This document shows, one piece after another, positions 19,385-27,118 of a stretch of DNA of 64,000 nt (its first letter is position 1; each line of letters begins with the position of its first letter). Source of the stretch: DAOUKH01 sp965261455 (lineage in GTDB: Bacteria; Chloroflexota; Dehalococcoidia; SHYB01); the NCBI GenBank assembly GCA_965261455.1, contig OZ253453.1, positions 2,604,001 through 2,668,000 of the forward strand, in the 5' to 3' direction. The notes beneath the pieces are model-generated. The model did not search any database, had not been told where the DNA came from, and was given only the letters and a program-made list of their open reading frames with translations. The position numbers and the translations under genes are program-made.

Positions 19385-21856
19385 ATGGTCCTAGAGAGCA
19401 TCGGCAACGTCCGCCCCATCAAGCTCGAAGAGGAGATGCGGAGCTCGTACCTCGATTACGCCATGAGCGTGATCGTGGCCCGGGCGCTTCCCGATGTCCG
19501 GGACGGCCTGAAACCCGTCCACCGCCGCATCCTCTACGCGATGGAGGAGCTGGGCGTCCGCCCCAACACCCCGTACAAGAAGAGCGCCCGCATCGTGGGC
19601 GAGGTGCTGGGGAAGTACCATCCGCATGGCGACGCGCCGGTCTACGACGCGCTCGTCCGCATGGCGCAGAACTTCTCGATGCGCTACCCGCTCATCGACG
19701 GGCAGGGCAACTTCGGCAGCGTCGACAACGACCCGCCCGCCGCTATGCGCTACACCGAGGCGCGACTGGCCCGTATCGCCGGGGAGATGCTGGTCGACAT
19801 CGACCGCGACACGGTCGATTTCACCACGAACTTCGACGACTCGCTCCGTGAGCCGACGGTCCTCCCGGCTCGGCTACCCAACCTGCTGGTGAACGGCGCG
19901 TCGGGGATCGCGGTGGGCATGGCGACGAATATTCCGCCGCACAACCTGAACGAGGTGTGCGACGCGGTCGTCCATTTGATCGAGCATCCCGACGCGACCA
20001 TCGACGACCTGATGGAACACATGCGTGGGCCGGACTTCCCGACGGCGGGGATCATCATGGGCCGCGAGGGGATTCACTCCGCCTATCACACCGGCCGCGG
20101 CAAGGTGGTGGTGCGGGCACGCGCTGAGATCGAAGAGTTGGGCAAGGGCTCGCGGCGCCAGATCGTGGTCACCGAGCTGCCTTACCAGATCAACAAGGCG
20201 GGCCTCGTCGAGAAGATCGCCGACCTTATCAAAGAGAAGCGCATCGAAGGGATCAGCGAGGTCCGGGACGAGTCGGACCGGCAGGGGATGCGGATGGTGG
20301 TCGAGTGCCGCCGGGACGCGATGCCCGAGCAGGTGCTCAACAATCTGTACAAGATGACGCCGCTGCAATCGGCGTTCCACATCAACATGCTCGCGCTGGT
20401 GGACGGTCAGCCACGCGTGCTCAACATCCGCCAGGCCCTTCGCGAGTACGTCGACTACCGGCGCATCGTAGTAATCCGGCGCTCCGAGTTCGACCTGCGC
20501 AAGGCCCGCGAGCGGGCGCACATCTTAGAGGGCCTGATCACGGCGCTCGACAACCTAGACGAGGTGATTCGGACGATACGAGAGTCGGACGACGCCGAGT
20601 CGGCGCGCGGCGCCCTTATGACTGGCTTCGACCTCACCCAGGTCCAAGCGCAGGCGATCCTCGACATGCAGCTGCGGCGCCTGGCGGCGCTGGAGCGGCA
20701 GCGCATCCTCGACGAGTTCGAGGAGCTGCGCCAACGGATCGAGTATCTCGAAGACCTGCTCGGCGACCCCGGAAAGATTCTCACCGTCGTCAAGGATGAG
20801 ACCGTCAAGTTGAAAGAGGACTTTGGCGACGAGCGCCGCAGCGAGCTCAGCGACCAAGAGGCCCGCGAGTTCACCAACGAAGACTTGATCCCCCATCAGA
20901 ACGTGGTGGTCTCCGTCAGTAACCGCAACTACGCCAAACGCCTCACGATCGAAGCCTACCGCGTGCAGCGGCGGGGCGGGCAGGGCGTGAAGGGGATGGT
21001 GACGCGGGAGCAGGACGTGGTCGATCATCTGCTCATCGCGGATACGCACGACCACCTGCTCTTCTTCACCAACCGGGGGCGTGTGCTTCACACCAAGTGC
21101 TACCGCGTGCCTCAAGAATCGACGCGCGCCGCGAAGGGGACGCCGCTGGTCAACATCATTCCCGTGCAGAACGACGAGCGGGTGACCGCGATCGTGGCGA
21201 CGAGCGACTTCGAGCACGACAACTATCTCTTCATGTGCACCCGCGGCGGCAAGGTGAAGAGGACGCGGGTCAAGGAGTTCTCCTACGTCGTCGCACGGAC
21301 GCCGGGAATCATCGCGATGAACCTCGCCGACGGCGACGAGCTGGTCAGCGCCAAGATCGTCGAGGACGGTGACGACGTGATCGGCATCACGGAGCAGGGT
21401 CAAGCGATCCGCTTTCCCGCGGCCGACGTGCGGCCTCAGTTGCGCAACGCCAGCGGAGTGCGGGGCATCAAGCTCGTAGGCGAGGACCGCGTCGTGGACT
21501 TCGAGCGGGTGGTCGAGGGCGGTTACCTGCTCGCCATCGGCGAGAAGGGGCTGGGCAAGCTGACGCGCTTAGAAAACTACACTCCTCACCATCGCGGCAC
21601 GCAGGGCGTGATCACGCTGAACATTACGAAGCGCACCGGCCCTGTGGCCGCCGCCCGCGTGGTGCGCCCCGAAGAGGAGCTCGTGATCATCTCCAGCAAG
21701 GGCATCATGCTGCGCACCAGGCTCGACCAGGTCCGCAAGACCGGACGGAATGCGCAGGGCGTGCGCATCATGGAGATCAAGAACAACGACACCGTGGCGT
21801 CGGTCGCTTCCTTCGATAGTAGCAAGGCCAACGAGCCAGCGGCGCCGGCTGAGTAG
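19385..21856 (+). CDS. gyrA: DNA gyrase subunit A
   Basis: An 823-residue GyrA. The catalytic Tyr123 is in AAMRYTEARL. The quinolone-determining region reads HPHGDAPVYD, so the residue matching E. coli Ser83 is Ala84, while Asp88 is kept. The GyrA box QRRGGQG is present in the C-terminal beta-pinwheel, supporting gyrase rather than ParC. The enzyme introduces negative supercoils with GyrB, which is not in this window. GAGGTAAG precedes the ATG. A strong symmetric terminator follows the stop. The protein ends in a short, mildly acidic tail. Confidence 0.96.
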   Translation: MVLESIGNVRPIKLEEEMRSSYLDYAMSVIVARALPDVRDGLKPVHRRILYAMEELGVRPNTPYKKSARIVGEVLGKYHPHGDAPVYDALVRMAQNFSMRYPLIDGQGNFGSVDNDPPAAMRYTEARLARIAGEMLVDIDRDTVDFTTNFDDSLREPTVLPARLPNLLVNGASGIAVGMATNIPPHNLNEVCDAVVHLIEHPDATIDDLMEHMRGPDFPTAGIIMGREGIHSAYHTGRGKVVVRARAEIEELGKGSRRQIVVTELPYQINKAGLVEKIADLIKEKRIEGISEVRDESDRQGMRMVVECRRDAMPEQVLNNLYKMTPLQSAFHINMLALVDGQPRVLNIRQALREYVDYRRIVVIRRSEFDLRKARERAHILEGLITALDNLDEVIRTIRESDDAESARGALMTGFDLTQVQAQAILDMQLRRLAALERQRILDEFEELRQRIEYLEDLLGDPGKILTVVKDETVKLKEDFGDERRSELSDQEAREFTNEDLIPHQNVVVSVSNRNYAKRLTIEAYRVQRRGGQGVKGMVTREQDVVDHLLIADTHDHLLFFTNRGRVLHTKCYRVPQESTRAAKGTPLVNIIPVQNDERVTAIVATSDFEHDNYLFMCTRGGKVKRTRVKEFSYVVARTPGIIAMNLADGDELVSAKIVEDGDDVIGITEQGQAIRFPAADVRPQLRNASGVRGIKLVGEDRVVDFERVVEGGYLLAIGEKGLGKLTRLENYTPHHRGTQGVITLNITKRTGPVAAARVVRPEEELVIISSKGIMLRTRLDQVRKTGRNAQGVRIMEIKNNDTVASVASFDSSKANEPAAPAE

Positions 21857-21876
21857 TCCCGTTCGCACGGCATAAG

Positions 21877-21902
21877 CAAGAGGGGCCCCGCGGGGCCCCT
21901 CT
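21877..21902. terminator. Bidirectional stem-loop terminator
   Basis: A perfect 12-bp inverted repeat, AAGAGGGGCCCC with GGGGCCCCTCTT around GC, 20 bases after gyrA and followed by CTTT on the plus strand. It also lies 22 bases beyond the stop of the convergent flavin reductase gene, so it can serve both. Confidence 0.85.
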
Positions 21903-21923
21903 TCTTTGCGCAATACGCGGCCT

Positions 21924-22418
21924 TTAGCCGGCGGGCTTGACGACCTTGGTGTACTTGCCCTGAACATAGACCAGCGGCTCCACATCTTCACGCAGGGTCA
22001 TGTCATCGACGCGGCCCACGAAGATGGTGTGGTCGCCGGCCTGGTGCTTGGCGTGCACGGCGCAGTCTAGGAAGCCGAGGGCGCCGTCGAGCGTCGGGAG
22101 CCCCGACGCCGTCCTTCCCCACGCGAAGGGGCCCGCGCCCTCCGTCTTGCTGCTGGCGAAGAAGTTGGACTGCTCCTCCTGCCCCTGCGCCAGGAAGTTC
22201 ATGACGAAGCGGTCGCTGGCGTCCAGCATTGGGAAGCTGCGTGCCTTGTGGTCCACGCAAACGAGGATAAGCAGGGGGTCGAGGGAGACGGAGCAGACGG
22301 AGTTGGCGGTAATACCGTGGATGGCCCCGTCGGGGGTGAAGAAACTAATGACGCTGACGCCGGTGGGGAAATTGCTCCACAACGCGCGGAAGCGAACCTT
22401 GTCTTCGTCCTTGGCCAT
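21924..22418 (-). CDS. Flavin reductase-like domain protein
   Basis: A 164-residue flavin reductase-like protein of the HpaC / monooxygenase component-B type, with the family motifs FPTGVSVIS, ITANSVCSVSLDPLLILVCV and FVMNFLA. Such proteins reduce free FMN or FAD with NAD(P)H and feed a partner monooxygenase, which suits a genome with several luciferase-like oxygenases. None is adjacent here. The ATG at 22418 gives the standard N-terminus; TAAACT about 20 bases upstream on the minus strand could be a weak -10. It is convergent with gyrA and shares its terminator. Confidence 0.87.
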   Translation of the reverse strand: MAKDEDKVRFRALWSNFPTGVSVISFFTPDGAIHGITANSVCSVSLDPLLILVCVDHKARSFPMLDASDRFVMNFLAQGQEEQSNFFASSKTEGAGPFAWGRTASGLPTLDGALGFLDCAVHAKHQAGDHTIFVGRVDDMTLREDVEPLVYVQGKYTKVVKPAG

Positions 22419-22467
22419 AACGCAGGGGGCAGTTTAGCGTAAAGGCGGCGCTCACGGAAGCGACGCG

Positions 22468-22989
22468 CTACTCCTTCGCGCCGCCGGACCGCGAGCGGCG
22501 GCGGTCGGCACTGTCGATCATGATCGTGACGGGGCCATCGTTGTGGATGTCGACCCGCATGTACGCGCGGAAGCGGCCGGTGGCGACGGTGAGGCCGGTC
22601 TCGCGGAAGAGCTCGACGACCTTGCCGAACAGGGTTTCGGCCTGCTCCGGCGGGGCCGCCTCGGTGAATGAGGGGCGGCGGCCCTTGCGGGTGCCGGCGT
22701 GGAGCGTGAACTGGCTCACCAGCAGGATTTCGGCCCCGCAATCGAGCGCCGAGACGTCGAAGCCGCCCTCGCCGCCGCCGCTCCGCTGACCAGGGTTCGT
22801 TTCGTCGGACCCTTCGTCTCTGGGAAAGATGCGGAGGTTTGCCGTCTTCTCGACGAGGTAGCGGGCGTCGTCCTCGTCGTCGCCGCGTGCGACGCCGACC
22901 AAGATCGCGAGGCCGCGGCCGATGCGGCCAACGACGGTGGAGTCAACAGCTACAGAGGCCGAGGCGACGCGTTGGATGAGGGCGCGCAC
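22468..22989 (-). CDS. dtd: D-aminoacyl-tRNA deacylase
   Basis: A 173-residue DTD with both active-site motifs: SQFTLHA (usual SQFTL) and the cross-subunit Gly-cisPro motif in NDGPVT. It hydrolyses D-amino acids, and in some cases glycine, from mischarged tRNA. It is longer than the usual 145-150 residues: a Gly/Ser-rich insertion (about 56-75) lies between the NLRIF strand and the DVSALDCGAEILLVSQF segment, and the C-terminus carries a basic tail. It begins 17 bases after the FmdB-like gene and is probably co-transcribed with it. Confidence 0.92.
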   Translation of the reverse strand: MRALIQRVASASVAVDSTVVGRIGRGLAILVGVARGDDEDDARYLVEKTANLRIFPRDEGSDETNPGQRSGGGEGGFDVSALDCGAEILLVSQFTLHAGTRKGRRPSFTEAAPPEQAETLFGKVVELFRETGLTVATGRFRAYMRVDIHNDGPVTIMIDSADRRRSRSGGAKE

Positions 22990-23006
22990 GCGGGGGCCGC
23001 GCCGGT

Positions 23007-23333
23007 TTAGTCGGCGTCCTTGGTAGCGGTGGCCGCCGGCGTCTTCGAACCGCTCGTATCCTTCTTCGACTCCGCGGCGTCCTCGCCGCCGCCGGAATCT
23101 CCGGAGTCCGACTTCGCGTCGCCGGACTCGCCCTTGGAGTCGGCCTGGTACGAGCCGGAACGGGCGTAGTCGGTGGTGTAGAAGCCGCTCCCCTTGTAAT
23201 GCACGGTGGGCGCGTGGATCACGCGCGCCGAGGGCGCTTCGCAGGTGGGGCAGACGTCGATGGGGGTGGCGTCGAAGCCTTGGCGGCGCTCAAACCGGTG
23301 GCCGCCGTCGCAAGCGTACTCGTAAATCGGCAT
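23007..23333 (-). CDS. FmdB-family zinc-ribbon protein
   Basis: A 108-residue protein starting MPIYEYACDGGHRFE, the classical FmdB/CxxC-regulatory start, with a second Cys pair in VCPTCEA. The first knuckle is the C-x-G-G-H variant, which lacks the second cysteine of a full CxxC. After about residue 60 it is a low-complexity Ser/Gly/Asp/Lys tail, as in many family members. FmdB proteins are putative regulators; function unknown. The ATG at 23333 is preferred over a longer frame because GAGGAG lies just upstream and the homologous N-terminus begins there. dtd follows. Confidence 0.88.
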   Translation of the reverse strand: MPIYEYACDGGHRFERRQGFDATPIDVCPTCEAPSARVIHAPTVHYKGSGFYTTDYARSGSYQADSKGESGDAKSDSGDSGGGEDAAESKKDTSGSKTPAATATKDAD

Positions 23334-23387
23334 GAGGCTCCTCGAACAAAGGATTAGCGCCCGACCGCGCGGAGTGCTAACGAAACG

Positions 23388-23396
23388 ATAGTAGCA
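23388..23396 (-). promoter_or_regulatory. Extended -10 element (TGC-TACTAT) for fmdB-like/dtd
   Basis: Minus-strand TGCTACTAT, 55 bases before the ATG at 23333; same TGC-TA pattern as other promoters in the window. Confidence 0.45.
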
Positions 23397-23438
23397 AGAG
23401 AAGGCAAGGAGTGACAAGAGCGGCGCGGCGCTAACGGT

Positions 23439-23639
23439 TCACGTCGTCGAGGCACCGGGCGGCACGACGAGGCCCGAAGCGCGCACCGAGGCGCCGCGGC
23501 CTCCGGCCCGTTCCGCCCGCTGGAGCGTGTCGGAGAACCAGAGGAAGAAGTCGGCCATGTCGATATGCACGTGGCAGAGGCCGTACTTGTTGGGGTCGCG
23601 GACGACGCGGTCGCACTTGGTGTATTGGCAACGGTTCAT
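23439..23639 (-). CDS. Small Cys/His-rich protein of unknown function
   Basis: A 66-residue protein with GGAGG seven bases before its ATG at 23639. The N-terminal half holds Cys4, Cys9, Cys22, His24 and His26 (MNRCQYTKCDRVV, then KYGLCHVH), spaced like a small zinc-binding knuckle, followed by a short aromatic helix (MADFFLWFSDTL). The C-terminal 25 residues are low complexity. I do not recognise the family. It starts 26 bases after the stop of the SCO1664-family gene on the same strand and is probably expressed with it. Confidence 0.6.
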   Translation of the reverse strand: MNRCQYTKCDRVVRDPNKYGLCHVHIDMADFFLWFSDTLQRAERAGGRGASVRASGLVVPPGASTT

Positions 23640-23665
23640 GGAGGGCCTCCGGGCGGGGCCGCGCG

Positions 23666-24388
23666 CTAGATCGCGGGCCAGGGGTAGGGCCGCCAGGCGT
23701 CGGCAAAGGCGCGCAGGGGAAGGGTCGCGCTTTCGATGACGCGCCGGCAGCGATGATAAAAGGAGTCGACCTCGGTGGGTGAGAGGTACCGTTCGAGCGA
23801 CGCGCGAAGGGAGTCGTCTTCGGCGGCGGTGGCAATGTCGCGCTTGAGGTCGTCGCCGATCGGCTCGTCCTCGATGTCCCACATCACGGTGCGCAGCTTG
23901 TTCTCGGCCAGGAAGGACAGTCCATGATCGATGCCGTGGATGCCGCCGGCGGTGTCCTTGAGGACGTGTCCGCTCTTGCGGTCGGCGTTGTTGATGAGGA
24001 CGTCGAGGACGGCCATGCGCACCATGTCGGGCTTGTGTTCATCGACGAGGTTGAAATAGTGGCGGCCCCGCTCGGCGTGGACGAAGAGCTGGACCGATCC
24101 GACGCCGTAGGGGCCGTCGCGGATGACCGTGGGCGGGACGAGGTCCCATTCGAGGGCCGCGCTCACCGCCCAAGCGAGGTGCTCGCGGATGTAGAGCGTG
24201 TTTGAAGGAAAGTCCCACAGCGGGGTCTCTCCACGGCTGGGCTTGTAGACGCCCAGACGCGACGCCGCATTGCCGCCGTCGATCTCCACGAGGAACGTCG
24301 AGTTATACCCCGCCATGATCGGACGGTGTCCCGTGATCTTGCCGCTCTGGATCGCCTCCGCGGCGCTTTCTGAGGAGAGCCGATTCAT
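23666..24388 (-). CDS. SCO1664-family protein (PI3/4-kinase-like fold)
   Basis: A 240-residue protein matching the SCO1664 family, which has a reduced lipid/protein-kinase-like fold. Landmarks are LGVYKPSRGETPLWDFP near 45-60, VPPTVIRDGPYGVGSVQLF, the catalytic-loop-like LDVLINNADRKSGHVL, and the metal-binding-like GIDHGLSF followed by KLRTVMWD. In Actinobacteria and Chloroflexi the gene often neighbours a DUF3090 gene; here a Cys-rich miniprotein follows instead. Substrate unknown. ATG at 24388, with TGC-TACAAT 53 bases upstream. Confidence 0.82.
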   Translation of the reverse strand: MNRLSSESAAEAIQSGKITGHRPIMAGYNSTFLVEIDGGNAASRLGVYKPSRGETPLWDFPSNTLYIREHLAWAVSAALEWDLVPPTVIRDGPYGVGSVQLFVHAERGRHYFNLVDEHKPDMVRMAVLDVLINNADRKSGHVLKDTAGGIHGIDHGLSFLAENKLRTVMWDIEDEPIGDDLKRDIATAAEDDSLRASLERYLSPTEVDSFYHRCRRVIESATLPLRAFADAWRPYPWPAI

Positions 24389-24440
24389 CCAAGCCGCCTA
24401 AGGCGAGACGCCGGATACGGCGCCCGCGTGGTCCGCGGGC

Positions 24441-24449
24441 ATTGTAGCA
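24441..24449 (-). promoter_or_regulatory. Extended -10 element (TGC-TACAAT) for the SCO1664-family gene
   Basis: Minus-strand TGCTACAAT, identical to those at 2283 and 18582, 53 bases before the start at 24388. It lies just beyond the stop of the upstream GNAT gene, so it separates the two transcription units. Confidence 0.55.
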
Positions 24450-24471
24450 CCGGCCTCGCGCCCGCTCCCCG

Positions 24472-24960
24472 CTAAAGCCGCCGCCCCATGATGACGAGGT
24501 CGCGCTCGATCCCGTCCATATCGGCGACGGCGGGGAGGTGGCCCCATTCCTGGAAACCGACGCCTTCGAACAGTTGGAGGCTGGGGGTGTTGTGCTTGAA
24601 GATGAGCCCGACGAGGTTGCGGAGGCCGAAGGCGGGGCCGCGGTGGACCGCTTCCCACAGGAGGCTGCGTCCGACGCCCCGCTGCCGATGCTCCGGCGCG
24701 ACGTAGACGCTGATCTCGGCGGTGATGTAGTAGGCGGGGCGCTCATGGAAGGGCTGGAAGCTGAGCCACCCGCAAATCACCCCGACCGTCTCCATGACCC
24801 AGACCGGCCGCATCTCGCGGTTGCGCTCGCGGAACCAGGAGAGCCGGCTCTCCACGGTGACGGGCTCGGTGTCGGCGGTGGACATGCGCGTGGCGACCGC
24901 CACGTTGTAGATCTCGACGATGCGGGGCAGGTCGGCCTCGGTCGCGTCGCGGGTCTTCAT
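24472..24960 (-). CDS. GNAT-family N-acetyltransferase
   Basis: A 162-residue GNAT enzyme closest in pattern to the phosphinothricin/methionine-sulfoximine acetyltransferase group. The acetyl-CoA pyrophosphate-binding motif is RQRGVGRSLL (about 96-105), preceded by the AEISVYVAPEH strand and followed by FKHNTPSLQLFEGVGFQEWG. It acetylates a small amine; substrate unknown. Its ATG overlaps the stop of the macrodomain gene (ATGA), so the two are translationally coupled. Confidence 0.88.
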   Translation of the reverse strand: MKTRDATEADLPRIVEIYNVAVATRMSTADTEPVTVESRLSWFRERNREMRPVWVMETVGVICGWLSFQPFHERPAYYITAEISVYVAPEHRQRGVGRSLLWEAVHRGPAFGLRNLVGLIFKHNTPSLQLFEGVGFQEWGHLPAVADMDGIERDLVIMGRRL

Positions 24961-25481
24961 GAAACCGTCTCCTCGATAAGCCGCTCGTAGGTCTCGAAGG
25001 TGGGCCTACCGAAGCAGACGAACCGCACCGAGGTAAGAGCGGGATTCCGCTCCAGATGCGCCGCCGTCTCCTTCAGGGCGATGCGGGTGGCGCGATCGAG
25101 AGGGAATCGGTAGACGCCGGTGCTGATGGCGGGGAAGGCGATGCTGCCGAAGCGGCGCTCCTCGGCGATGGCGAAGCAGGAGCGGTAGCAGGAGGCGAGG
25201 GCGTCATCCTCACCCCGGCGTCCGCCGCCCCAGACGGGGCCGGGGGTGTGCAGCACCCACGCCGCGGGCAGCCGGTAGCCTTTGGTGATGCGGGCCTCGC
25301 CGGTGGGACAGCCGCCGATGGCGCGGCAGGCTTCGAGAAGCTCGGGGCCGGCGGCGCGGTGGATTGCCCCGTCGACTCCGCCGTCGCCGAGCAGCGTCGT
25401 GTTCGCGGCGTTGACGATGGCGTCGACGCTCTCTCGCGTGATGTCGCCCTCGACGATCGTGATGCGGTCGCGCACGGTCAT
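24957..25481 (-). CDS. Macrodomain protein (O-acetyl-ADP-ribose deacetylase-like, YmdB type)
   Basis: A 174-residue single macrodomain. The ADP-ribose-binding motifs are GDIT at the N-terminus, DAIVNAANTTLLGDGGVDGAI (catalytic Asn and Asp region) and the phosphate loop PAISTGVYRFPLD. Members remove ADP-ribose from proteins or deacetylate O-acetyl-ADP-ribose. The ATG at 25481 has GGAGG about ten bases upstream; an in-frame TTG six codons earlier is less likely. It overlaps the GNAT gene. A perfect stem-loop (25500-25519) lies in the presumed leader. It is distinct from the DarG macrodomain at 33 kb. Confidence 0.9.
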   Translation of the reverse strand: MTVRDRITIVEGDITRESVDAIVNAANTTLLGDGGVDGAIHRAAGPELLEACRAIGGCPTGEARITKGYRLPAAWVLHTPGPVWGGGRRGEDDALASCYRSCFAIAEERRFGSIAFPAISTGVYRFPLDRATRIALKETAAHLERNPALTSVRFVCFGRPTFETYERLIEETVS

Positions 25482-25499
25482 CGAACCGTGGCCCTCCAA

Positions 25500-25537
25500 G
25501 AAGCCCGCTCGGCGGGCTTCCCCTCTAGAGCATTATA
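25500..25537 (-). promoter_or_regulatory. -10 element TATAAT and leader stem-loop of the macrodomain-GNAT operon
   Basis: TATAAT on the minus strand at 25532-25537 is followed by a perfect 8-bp stem-loop, AAGCCCGC-CGA-GCGGGCTT (25501-25519), about 20 bases before the ATG. The hairpin lies in the 5' leader and lacks a T-tract, so it is not an obvious terminator. Confidence 0.45.
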
Positions 25538-25597
25538 TGAGAGCGGCGCGACTCCCAGAGGCCACGCCGCCCAGAACACACACCGGAGGAGCGCACG

Positions 25598-26365
25598 ATG
25601 ACGACGCCGAAGATGACACGGGAAGGGCTGCGAGAGATCGGCGAGGAGGTACGCCGGAGCATGGGGCACGCCGTCGCCCCCGACGGCTCGATTCCGACTT
25701 CGCCGGAGATGGGGACGTATTCGACAGAGGCGATCTTTGCCTTGGTGTGGGGCCGACCCGGCCTCGACCGGCGCTACCGGATGCTGGCGACGCTCGCGGT
25801 GCTGACGGTGCTCCGTGAATTGGTGGAGCTGCGCATCTACATCAACACCGCTCTGAACGGTCTGCTCACGCCGCTCGAAATCCAGGAGGCGGTCGTCCAT
25901 TGCTCGCTCTACGCGGGGCAGCCGGCGGTGGTGAACGCAACGGCGGCGATGCGAAAGGTGTTCGAGGAGCGGGGCGTTGCGGTGGAGCAGCCCGTGCGCC
26001 CATACGTCAGCCTGGAGGAGCTCGAACGCCGCGGCCGGGCGACGCGCGAGCGGCTGCTCGGCCCGACGGGCACGAGCGGAACGGTCTACGACACGGTCCC
26101 GGGCATGCGCGAGCTTCTGTGGTGCTATCCCTTTGGTGAGGTCTTTCACCGGCCCGGCCTCGATACCAAGTCGCGAGTGGTGTGCACGGTGGCCGCGCTC
26201 ACGGCGCTGCGGGCCAATACGCAGATCGCGCTCTACGCCAAGGAGCACGCCCGCGCCGGACTCACCCGGGAAGAGGTGGCCGAGGTGATGGTGCAGACCG
26301 GGCCCTACGCCGGCTTCCCCGCGATGCTGAACGGGCTCTCCATACTGGCCGACGCCGTCGGGTAG
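25598..26365 (+). CDS. Tandem carboxymuconolactone-decarboxylase (CMD) domain protein
   Basis: A 255-residue protein with two CMD-like repeats: about 35-125 (RYRMLATLAVLTVLRELVEL, EIQEAVVHCSLYAGQP) and about 150-250 (GLDTKSRVVCTVAALTAL, EEVAEVMVQTGPYAGFP). The AhpD peroxidase CxxC is absent, so a PcaC-type decarboxylase or lactonase-like role is more likely than antioxidant activity. GGAGGAG precedes the ATG. It is divergent from the macrodomain operon and ends just before the convergent IMP cyclohydrolase-like gene. Confidence 0.85.
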   Translation: MTTPKMTREGLREIGEEVRRSMGHAVAPDGSIPTSPEMGTYSTEAIFALVWGRPGLDRRYRMLATLAVLTVLRELVELRIYINTALNGLLTPLEIQEAVVHCSLYAGQPAVVNATAAMRKVFEERGVAVEQPVRPYVSLEELERRGRATRERLLGPTGTSGTVYDTVPGMRELLWCYPFGEVFHRPGLDTKSRVVCTVAALTALRANTQIALYAKEHARAGLTREEVAEVMVQTGPYAGFPAMLNGLSILADAVG

Positions 26366-26368
26366 CGG

Positions 26369-27094
26369 CTAGTCCAACTGGTTCCGCACCGTCACCGCGG
26401 TCCTTCCCGAATCGCAATGGATGGTCTTGACCGCGAGGGCGACCTTGTTGTCAGCGTCGAGGGCGTCCCAATAGGCGTCGGCGATCTCGTCGATGTTGCC
26501 GGCGAGAGGTACGGCGTAGGGGTCGCCGTCGAACGGCGGGAGGGGGTCTCCGTCGCCGGCATAGGTGTGGATGCAGGCGCCGAAGCCGTTGACGAAGCCG
26601 GCGTAGCGGTAGAAGCAGTGGGTTGAGTGCTCCTCATCGCCGGGGTCGCGGACGATCTTGGCGAGCTTGAGTTCGGTGTCCTCGCCGTTGAGTCGGACGA
26701 GGCCCGCGATGCGGGGGGTGTAGTTGGGGGCGTCGGGTTCGTGGCGGCAGCCTTCGAGCGCCGTCTCGAACGTCGAGCCCGCCGCGACGTGCTGTACCAC
26801 GCTATCGGTATGGTCGCCGTTGCTGACGACGTGCCAGCCGTGGAACGAGGACATGGCGCGGTAGATGATGAGGCTGGGGTCTTCGACCTTCGATGGATCG
26901 TGGGGCGCGGTCGCCACCTCGGCGCCCTCGACTTCGAGTATGCGGTTGCGCGAGTTCGGACTCCGGCCCATGACCCAGTAGACCTGCACCCAGTGGGCGC
27001 CGTCCTCGTCGAGTCCGAGGACGATCCCCCGTCCGGGGTAGGGGTTGGCGCGCAGCCGGGCTAGGTTCGCGTCGGCGATGTCGGGGAGGTTCAT
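26369..27094 (-). CDS. IMP cyclohydrolase-like protein (PurO family)
   Basis: A 241-residue protein with the signature of the archaeal-type IMP cyclohydrolase family: NPYPGRGIVLG, VYWVMGRSPNSRNRIL, DPSLIIYRAM, NGDHTDSV and a C-terminal NKVALAVKTI. Archaeal PurO closes FAICAR to IMP, the last step of purine synthesis; bacterial homologues are less studied. ATG at 27094 matches the family start; a GTG at 27118, directly after the upstream Nudix stop, is also in frame and would allow coupling. Neither has a strong ribosome-binding site. Purine chemistry beside a nucleotide kinase-like and a Nudix gene is suggestive but unproven. Confidence 0.85.
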   Translation of the reverse strand: MNLPDIADANLARLRANPYPGRGIVLGLDEDGAHWVQVYWVMGRSPNSRNRILEVEGAEVATAPHDPSKVEDPSLIIYRAMSSFHGWHVVSNGDHTDSVVQHVAAGSTFETALEGCRHEPDAPNYTPRIAGLVRLNGEDTELKLAKIVRDPGDEEHSTHCFYRYAGFVNGFGACIHTYAGDGDPLPPFDGDPYAVPLAGNIDEIADAYWDALDADNKVALAVKTIHCDSGRTAVTVRNQLD

Positions 27095-27118
27095 GGGGGG
27101 TTGGATGCTAGCGCACAC

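Noticed and set aside
25500..25519. Rho-independent terminator of the CMD-domain gene region
   Set aside because: Perfect hairpin, but it lacks a T-tract on either strand and lies in the leader of the macrodomain gene.
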